Source: Atherinomorus stipes (Eukaryota; Chordata; Actinopteri; Atheriniformes; Atherinidae). Taken from it: a stretch of 64,000 nucleotides of DNA. The stretch is taken from NCBI GenBank assembly GCA_023101725.1, contig JALJCO010010161.1:248001-312000 (forward strand), read 5' to 3'. The position numbers were made by a program, and so were the translations under genes. The stretch's first letter is position 1, and each line of letters opens with the position of its first letter. The notes beneath the pieces are model-generated. The model was given only the letters and a program-made list of their open reading frames with translations, was not told the DNA's origin and did not search any database. Shown piece by piece: positions 56,611 to 64,000 of this stretch.

Positions 56611-56920
56611 TGTCCGCATCCCGACCGGGGAAAGAAAGATCTTGGATGATGTTTGGATGAAGCTTCCCGGCAGCTTCAGAGCGGTCGTTCCATTCGACCG
56701 TGTTTACCTGCTTCTGCTTCCAACGAACTCCCAGCTGACGCGAAGAATCAAACCATCAGCACGGTGCTGAGCACGGGCAGATGAAGCTCCACATATGCTC
56801 CAAAATGCTGCTAATTAAAGACAAACATAAGTTTTCAGAAATGCAGAAAACTGCTGCATATAGCAAATGTTCACGATGCAGTGAATCCACTTAAGAAAGG
56901 ATAAATAGTGAAGATAGCAG
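56611..56920. other. Unassigned spacer
   Basis: No feature recognised. Confidence 0.5.
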
Positions 56921-57160
56921 GTGAGCAGACGGCATTTACTGTATGCAGATAAAATATCTTTTGATGCCAAAGCAGCTACTTCCTCATCAAAAGCTTTCAC
57001 TGTTTTGAAGCTCTTTAGTCTGTTTACAGGATATCAACTGAATTTAAATGAAAGTAAACTCGCTCGGTTTAATAAAGAAGCCCTCAAACTTAATTACACA
57101 AGTCTTCCTTTGAGACTACATGTGGAAAAAGACTATCTCAGCCCTCCTGGGATCCTGTAA
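56921..57160 (+). pseudogene. L1-like LINE reverse transcriptase scrap
   Basis: HLLYADKISFDAKAATSSSK, then LKLFSLFTGYQLNLNESKLA matches the L1/Tx1-type reverse transcriptase around the catalytic YADD box (LYADD.LL....P..S...L..F...SGY..N..KS). The second catalytic aspartate of YADD is K here, so it is inactive. About 65 residues remain, with no flanking domains. Confidence 0.7.
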
Positions 57161-58055
57161 CCAGAGAATTTAAAGCCTTATTCATATTAAATCCTCTCAT
57201 ATTTGATGGTGTGGATGTTTCTGCGCACGCCAGTATGTGTGCATCTGCATCCTGCAGATGGAAACAAAGAGTGTTTGAGCAGGAAATATAAAACAGGCAA
57301 CGGGGAAAAGCTGTGGATCAATACACAACTAAATCATCATTTAGTGAGCTGCAATAATGTTTTAAATGTTGTATAATGGAGCTGATGGTTTCTCAGCTTT
57401 TTATGAGTCAGGAGTATTAGTATATGTAGGGAGTGGACTGAATCAAGTTGCAAATGGATTCAGTTAAAGTTGAACAGATTTGATTGATTTTCTTAACTTT
57501 TTCTGTCAACTCCACTAATTACATTCGTACTGAGGCAATGAATATAAATAAATTGAATTAAAACTGAAATGAACCCTGAAGAGTTGGTTTATAAAAGTTT
57601 GGCTCTAACAAAGTTTAACAAACCCAAGTTTAAATCAACTTAATAGTAATTTAAGTATATTCAAACATTGATGAGAATTACTTTAACACAAAAACGGCAA
57701 TTAAATGTACTTCTTAATGTCGGGTAAATAAGCTGAAACTGATTTCTGTTATTGAACTAAGCAGAAATGAGTAGTTTTTAAATGTTTGCATATTCGTTTA
57801 GTAGTAAAAGAAAAAAAGATTATCTCAAAATTTCACTGACTTTTGTTAACCAGCTGCTAGTTATGCATAACCACCACAAGGTGGCGCCAATTCAGAGAGC
57901 TGTTTACGAAGCACCAGAAAAAGACAGAAGAGCAACACGTGAATGAGATTTGAGGTTTCTGGAGAACAAACGTGCGTTGCATGCAAAAGACAACGTGCCC
58001 AGTAGGGTGGCTCGGTAACGGAGTTTTGGCCGATATCTGAAATAATGATATTTAA
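57161..58055. other. Unassigned, ending in GGCCGATA repeat sequence
   Basis: No coding domain was recognised. 58010-58050 (GGCTCGGTAACGG, TTTTGGCCGATATCTG) belongs to the repeat K surroundings, into which family B inserted. Confidence 0.45.
57874..57887 (+). promoter_or_regulatory. Candidate CTCF site
   Basis: CCACAAGGTGGCGC matches the CTCF core CCASYAGRKGGCRS at 13 of 14 positions. Confidence 0.35.
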
Positions 58056-58512
58056 AGGGACTTGAGGCATGATTAAGAAATGAAACTCGCGACTGCCGCT
58101 TCAGGTAACTGCAGCCCCCACCAAGCCGTCACGGAGCACAAACTGAAGCTATAATGTTGTTTACTCACCTTTTTCTTCGTAGTTCCACATTTTCGTGTCT
58201 TCCAGTTGATCTGGATCGTTTGCTGACGGCAGAATAATCCATAACTATCGCTTACAGTGTTTGAATTTACCGCGACCGTCTTCTTCCTGCATCAGAACTG
58301 AGGATGCAGCGTCATTTGACGTCACGTCTGCAGGGCAGCGCGGGAAATTCAGACACCGAATTGCAGCTTTATGCAGCACACAGCCTGTTCAAGGCAACGG
58401 AGAGAAACGTGGTGGAAACGTTATTTTTGGTATTTAGCGCTTCATCACCCATTAGTATGAAAAAAAGGGACATTCATGTTTGTTTTTTTTCAAATTTGCC
58501 CCTCAAGTCCCT
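58056..58512 (+). mobile_element. Family B TTAA element, 457-bp copy
   Basis: Ends AGGGACTTGAGGCA and, in complement, AGGGACTTGAGGGG, with TTAA at 58052-58055 and 58513-58516. It is over 90% alike to 39707-40177. It has one TGACGTCA motif (58317-58324) where the other copy has two, and a 28-bp CTTCTTCCTGCATCAGAACT stretch in place of the first. It sits within repeat K sequence. Confidence 0.9.
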
Positions 58513-58529
58513 TTAACAACTAATTTAGG

Positions 58530-58690
58530 CGATAAACAATATTTAATGCTGAAAATAATGCGATATTCATTCCCTGTGAAAATAAGAAAAATATTTCTGC
58601 TGTAGATCGAGAAGTTGCTGGAGACGACATCATGTTGCACAGTTGGTGCGGCCTTGTGTTGTTCCGTTGATCCATGCAATAAAAAATATT
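58530..58690. repeat. Dispersed repeat K, copy 2
   Basis: Matches 18727-18860 in direct orientation. Its continuation to 58820 has GGTCAATATTGGTGCCAATA and TGATATCGATATTC motifs of hAT-type repeats. Confidence 0.6.
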
Positions 58691-58988
58691 TACAAAAAGA
58701 AAAAAACAACATTCCACTGGTTCATCACCAAACAGCGGCTGTTTTATATCGGTTAATTATAAAGGTCAATATTGGTGCCAATATTGGGTTAATCTCAATT
58801 GATATCGATATTCAGTTTTAGACTTCTGCCATGTCTGTCAGCGTAATCGGGTGTACCAGAAAGTTGTCACTGACAAAGGTTCTGCTTTGTTTGTAAAGCA
58901 AACTGTGATAAAATGCATAAATTTTTTAATACATTAATTTTGTTGTAATTCATTGATAGCAATTAAGTTATTAAAGTCCCCTAATAAT
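58691..58988. other. Unassigned spacer
   Basis: AT-rich sequence before the Tc1 element. Nothing was recognised beyond the repeat K tail. Confidence 0.5.
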
Positions 58989-58990
58989 TA

Positions 58991-60588
58991 CAGTGATTAC
59001 GGAAAGTATTCTGACCCCTTTAAACTCTTTATTATTTGTTTCATTGCAGTCATTTGCTAAAATAAAAAAGTTCATTTATTTATTTATGTCACTCAGCACC
59101 CCATCTGGACAGAAAAAAACAGAAATGCAGAATTTTTTGCAAATTTATTAAAAAGAAAAAACTGAAATATCTCATGGTCATAAGTATTCAGAGCCTTTGC
59201 AGTGACTCATATTTAACTCATATTCTGTCCATTTCTTCTGATCCTCCTTGAGATGGTTCTACTCCTTCATTGGAGTCCAGCTGTGTTTAATTAAACTGAT
59301 TGGGCGTGATTAGGAAAGACACACACCTGTCTATATAAGAGCTTCCAGCTCACAGTGCATGTCAGAGCAAATGAGGATCATGAGGTGGAAGGAACTGTCC
59401 AAGGAGCTCAGAGACAGAATTGTGGCGAGACACAGATCAGGACAAGGTTACAAAAGAGTTTCTGCAGCACTAAAGGTTCCTAAGAGCACGGTGGCCTCCA
59501 TAGTCCTTAATGGAAGAAGTTTGGGACGAGCAGAACTCTTCCTAGACCTGGCCGTCCAGCCAAACTGAGCAATGGTGGGAGAAGAGCCTTGGTGAGAGAG
59601 TAAAGAAGAAGCCAAAGATCACTGTGGCTGAGCTCCAGAGATGCAGTAGGGAGATGGAGAAAGTTCCACAAAGTCAGTATCACTGCAGCCTCCACCAGTC
59701 GGGGCTTCATGGCAGAGCGGCCCGATGGAAGCCTCTCCTCAGTGCAGACATATGAAAGCCCGCATAGAGTTTGCCAAAAACACATGAAGGACTCCCAGAC
59801 TGAGAGAAATAAGATTCTCTGGTCTGATGAGACCAAGATTGAACTTTTTGGAGTTCATTCTAAGCGGTATGTGTGGAGAAAACCAGGCACTGCTCATCAC
59901 CTGCCCAATACCATCCCAACAGTGAAGCACGGTGGTGGCAGCATCATGGTATGGGGGTGTTTTTCAGCTGCAGGGACAGGACGACTGGTTGCAGTTGAAG
60001 GAAAGATGAATGCGGCCAAGTACAGAGATCCTGGAAGAAAAGCTCTTCCAGAGTTCAGGAGCTCAGACTGGGCCGAAGGTTCACCTTCCAACAAGACAAT
60101 GACCCTCACACACAGCTGAAATAACAAAGGAGTGGATCAGAACCACTCTGGACCATTCTGGACCGGCCCAGCCAGAACCCGGACTTAAACCCAACTGAGC
60201 ATCTCTGAGAGACCTGAAAATGGCTGAACACCACCGTTCACCATCCAAGCTGCCAGAACTGGAGAGGATCTGCAAGAAGAACCAGAAGATCCCAAATCCA
60301 GGTGTGGAACATTGTTGCATCATTCCCAAGAAGACTCATGGCTGTACCAGCTCAGAAGTACTTCTACTCAGTACTGAGCAAAGTACTCAATACTTATCAC
60401 CATGTCATACTTCAGGTTTTCTTTTTAATAAATTTGTAAAAATGTCTACATTTCTGTTTGTTTCTGTCCAGATGAGGTGCTGAGTGACATTAATGAGAAA
60501 TAACATGAACTTTTTGATTCTGCAAATGGCTGCAATGAAACAAAGAGTGAAAAGTTTAAAGGGGTCTGAATACTTTCCGTTCCCTCTG
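58991..60588 (+). mobile_element. Tc1-like transposon, copy 2 (family T)
   Basis: Ends CAGTGATTACGGAAAGTATT and, in complement, CAGAGGGAACGGAAAGTATT, flanked by TA (58989-58990 and 60589-60590). The length is 1598 bp. The inverted repeats extend about 200 bp inward, as in copy 1. The two copies are oriented oppositely and lie about 46 kb apart. The clean TA flanks and well-matched ends suggest a recent insertion. Confidence 0.93.
59359..60410 (+). pseudogene. Tc1 family T transposase, frameshifted (copy 2)
   Basis: Three open blocks occur. 59359-59568 is the helix-turn-helix half (MRWKELSKELRDRIVARH, GYKRVSAALKVPKSTV). 59709-60119 contains [15 protein letters not shown] with the first catalytic D. 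60220-60483 is the C-terminal SKLPELERICKK block. Between them, the first shift falls after GRSLGRAEL. The next falls before QQDNDPHT, where the second catalytic D lies and a lysine is lost. The context of the third acid, PDLNPTEHL, is directly followed by a stop where W is expected. The lesions coincide with those of copy 1. Confidence 0.88.
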
Positions 60589-60590
60589 TA

Positions 60591-63500
60591 GATGTACAGA
60601 AACAAAGTCATCACTGGTACAATTTACTGCAAGTCTGAACTTGGTATCAGCTGCAGCTGATTTAGGGAATATGGGGGCCTTTTCATAGCAGTGAATCAGA
60701 TCCATCAAAAACCACTTTGTCCTCCATATTTATGAATATTCTGATGGTTTTCAGGGTACATTGAAGTTTCAACATAATGGCACTAGTATTAATAATATCT
60801 ATACCAACGTTGGTATCGATGTCTGTATCAATCTGCCTCCCCCACCCCCCCACATATTCACTTAGAATATCGGGACAGCTGCTTTGCAGACCAAAGTCAT
60901 GGGTTAGCTGCATACTGATGAAAACCCACAAACCTCCACAATTACTGAAAACTGGAGACGGAGTATAAATTAACAAGTGTGTATGACAATATCAGCAAAG
61001 TGGTATTAGCCAATGGTGGGGGGGGGCTGGAAGAATGATCCTCAGCTATTTTCGTTGATAAAACCAGAGATTTTCTAGATGCATGATGTGCAGAAATGGA
61101 AAAACAATCTCCTCACATTTGAAATACTTTTTTATGTGTTTCTGCATCGCCAAGATAAAGTTTTTATTTAGAAACGCTGTCTCCATCCTCTGCCATTCTC
61201 TATCGCCTTTATGGAAGTCTTTCTTTTTTTCTTTAGGAAATAATTAAATAGCATAAAAGAAAAGCACAGAGGTGGTAAAGGCTGAACCTGCAGAATTATT
61301 TTGGGGCGGGAGAAAACCAGGCTTCATGCAGAGCACATCCAGCATCACATCCTCGGTTTAATCCGCTGAATATGACAGTGCTCGTCTCGTGGCTCGGTGT
61401 TCTGGAGGCACCAGCCCCCTATTAGCAACTTCTATAAAGACCTGCCAGGAGCCAGATGAAGAGCCCATCCTGCCTCGGCTTATATACCCACCACTGTTTC
61501 TGACAATATCTTCCCTGCTACCCATCTCTTTATCTATCTCTCCCTCCATCCTCGCATCCTCCTTTCCCCTCACATTAGCTTCAGCCAGGTCTTTCAGTCT
61601 CCCGTCTAATTGCCTCGTGGCAGGTCCATGATTGACTCGTAAATCAAACCAATGTCAGAAATGCATAAATATTAAAAATGTGTGGGCACGAACGTGTCTG
61701 CACGTCATGTTTTCTTGCATCAGGGAGAATAAAAGCGATTCTTTTGTCTTCAACTATGTTTCTGTGAATTATTAACACATCTTTCCATAAAAAATCTTAA
61801 ACACAAAATAGATCCGTTTGAAAGCAGCAATTTTGGATGACACTGTCATTTACATTTACCCACCACCATATATGTGTCAGGACATCCAGATAAGTGCCGC
61901 GGCGTAGAATTGCACAAAGCAGAGGTAGCATTTATTTCCATATCTTCTGCCAGTGTTAGTTGCATCAGATGAATTCAGACAAATGATCCGCCCCCCCTCT
62001 CGCTTAGGCCGGGATCTACAGGAGGCTTGATGGACTGCTTTCTGTGCGTGAAGCAAACACCCCAAGCATCTATTGGGTAGCAATAAATTATAAGCAAATA
62101 GCCAAGATAGAGATTTTTATTAAGTCTTAATGGTGCTTTACGGCACGATCAAAGTCACAGGAAGTCAGCTGCAGGTCAGCACAGATTTGGCTTCAGGGAC
62201 AAATCTGGTTTCCAAAGCAACTTTTACACACAGTCGCACTTTGACTTCCCAACACTGGCTGCTGCCTTTGGAGCTGCGATTGAAAATAGAGTGTTATTGT
62301 CTGTTTGTACAGATATCTCAGGGGGGTTTCTTTTGTCCTGTGCTTTCCCCTGCTGCAGCAAGTAAAAGTGCTTTGTTTACTGCTCTATCCTATCTCAGCA
62401 GCTCCCCACACATCCTCTAACTGATGTGCAAATTAAATCAAAATGACTGCCATCAGCAGCCAGATGCAGATTGCTGGTATTTATTTGCTTTTTCGGGGCA
62501 CTTTGCGGTCGGGAGAAAGGAGCGGTTTTAAGAGGGCGTAAGAGGGAGCTGTGGCTAACTCTTTGAAAGACAGAGGTTGCTGTTTGTCCGGGGAGTCGGC
62601 ACGCCTCTGAAAGCCAAGCTGAGCGAGGCAGAGATGACAGTCAGGAAGCTAATCCTCTGAAATAATTTGGTCGGCAGTCTCTGAACTTCCACATTATCTT
62701 TCTCTGCATACGGCGGATGATTTAAACGCCTCAGCCCACTTTTGACAGGTGAATACAAGCCTGAACCAGCTTTTCTAATAGGGAAAAGCTGTGGACGGGG
62801 TCCATGTTTTGGCCTCCAGTTTGAATTTCTTGTGTACAAACGGTGCAAAGGACCTTTATTTCCAGATAAGGAAGCTGGCAGACGCAGCAGCCGAGGCAAC
62901 GCGGCTGAAATGCTGGTTTCACTGTAGTGAGTGATGGTGGATGACATTATTTGCTGCTTCTCTGTTGCTACACAAACAACATCAGATATCTTCATAATGT
63001 AGAGTCCCTCAAGAATGCTTTTGCCACAAACCACCTGCTTGGCACCAGAGGGGAAGTGTTTATCTAGTCAGGCAAATAAACAAACATGTCACAAAAGCAA
63101 ACAAGATTGAATTAACTCCCAAAAGTAATAATAACGACGCGCTGGAGAGATGAGAGATTCACATGTCGGGGTTTTCCATCTTTATCTTGATGAAAAAATA
63201 CGTGCTGCTGAAGCTGAGAGTAAAGAACAGATTAAGACAAACATAAAAGCATGTTTCCATCCTGAGAACGATCTGCAGGAGACTCCTGGATAAAGTGTTT
63301 CTATTTATATGAGCAGATGGAAGACTTAGCAAGGATTGCATCACGGATCTATAGCTGCGAAACTTGGAATATTTTCAGAGCAAAATAAACTTTTAAGCTT
63401 AGTTTTGTGTAGCATTGGATTATCCAACCAGTGTTCTGTCATCACTCCAGCATCACAACCCACATTCAAGCTGATCTGATTTCATTTCCATTCCTGCCAA

Positions 63501-64000
63501 TTAGTCTGTTTTTGTATGAGGGGACGAAAATAAAGCATGACGTAACCTACGGTCGTAGACACAAAACTGTTACCTCGTGAAGCTTAACAGCACCGTAACC
63601 AACTCTTCAGGGACAGAAGTCGCTATTGGCTGGCCCAAAAGTCGCTAAATGACATCATCGCGACAGTCAATCGCAGTGTGGCCGATATTCCTCCCCGATA
63701 CGAACACAGACATCAGTGGACTGAGCAGCACCGTCCACTTTTGTCTCAGACGGCAGAAATCTTCATGAAATAAACGTCCGTGATCTTCTTCTTCACTTAT
63801 TACCACATTAAAGTTTCCTCTGATGTTCCAACAACCAGGAATGTGACGTCCTTCCACATTTCCTCCATGTTGGGAAGAAAAACGTCCCGTTCTCATCTGT
63901 TCTCATTACACATGGACAGAAATGCTCCCCAGGTAATGGCGGACGGTCTGGTTGTGGCGTTTGGCCGGATTGGTCTATATCTACATTTAAAGGGGGGGGG
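60591..64000. other. Unassigned, mostly unique-looking sequence to the window end
   Basis: No transposon ends or coding domains were recognised. 61440-61690 (GCTTATATACCCACC, TCTAATTGCCTCGTGGCAGG, AATGCATAAATATTAAAAA) is complex sequence that could be a conserved element. A 159-residue minus-strand open stretch at 62555-63034 has no domain signature. The window ends in a G run that may continue. Confidence 0.45.

Noticed and set aside
62555..63034. 159-residue minus-strand frame
   Set aside because: Longest non-repeat open stretch, but no recognised domain, no signal of splicing and no matching neighbour; kept only as unassigned sequence.

Overview
This 64 kb window looks like gene-free nuclear DNA, intergenic or intronic, from a ray-finned (teleost) fish. 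That reading rests on the repeat content: several Tc1-type transposons in the fish style, L2-like and L1-like LINE tails, PIF/Harbinger and hAT remnants, short TTAA-, TA- and 8-bp-duplicating MITEs, and abundant micro- and minisatellites. I found no host protein-coding gene, no rRNA or tRNA, and no bacterial-style operon. Nearly every readable protein segment belongs to a transposable element and is truncated or frameshifted.

Layout. 0-10 kb holds a foldback TTAA element (2.3-3.3 kb), an L2-like LINE tail split by a second TTAA element (3.6-4.3 kb), a pair of unknown direct repeats (4.3 and 5.7 kb), fish dispersed repeats, and a Tc1 remnant whose transposase codons have expanded into a 31-bp minisatellite. 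10-20 kb has two longer Tc1 elements (11.5-13.1 and 16.8-18.4 kb), an ATCC microsatellite and a CACTGTAAAA-type element. 20-33 kb has a LINE tail, a short telomere-like junction, hAT MITEs with 8-bp duplications, a forkhead-like minisatellite, a 43-bp perfect hairpin, a 117-bp TTAA MITE, a hAT transposase remnant and a long purine-rich tract.

33-51 kb contains further Tc1 scraps, a Harbinger N-terminal fragment, more copies of the TTAA families, a THAP-domain pseudogene with an inverted duplication beside it, and TA, hAT and other MITEs. 51.84-55.10 kb is one large minisatellite of about 78 units, each carrying a short CTG run; it is stop-free in all three forward frames. 55-61 kb has nested MITEs, an L1-like reverse transcriptase scrap and a second copy of the 11.5 kb Tc1 element in inverted orientation. 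60.6-64 kb is mostly unique sequence.

The main story is interaction between mobile elements. Three small families share TTAA target sites and a TIR beginning AGG; one copy interrupts an L2 tail and two others abut at a single TTAA. Two Tc1 copies share the same coding lesions, which implies they moved after losing coding capacity. The THAP pseudogene is one 14-bp duplication away from an open THAP domain. Nothing could be searched against databases here, so family names are from recognition of motifs, and dispersed-repeat calls rest on copies seen inside this window.
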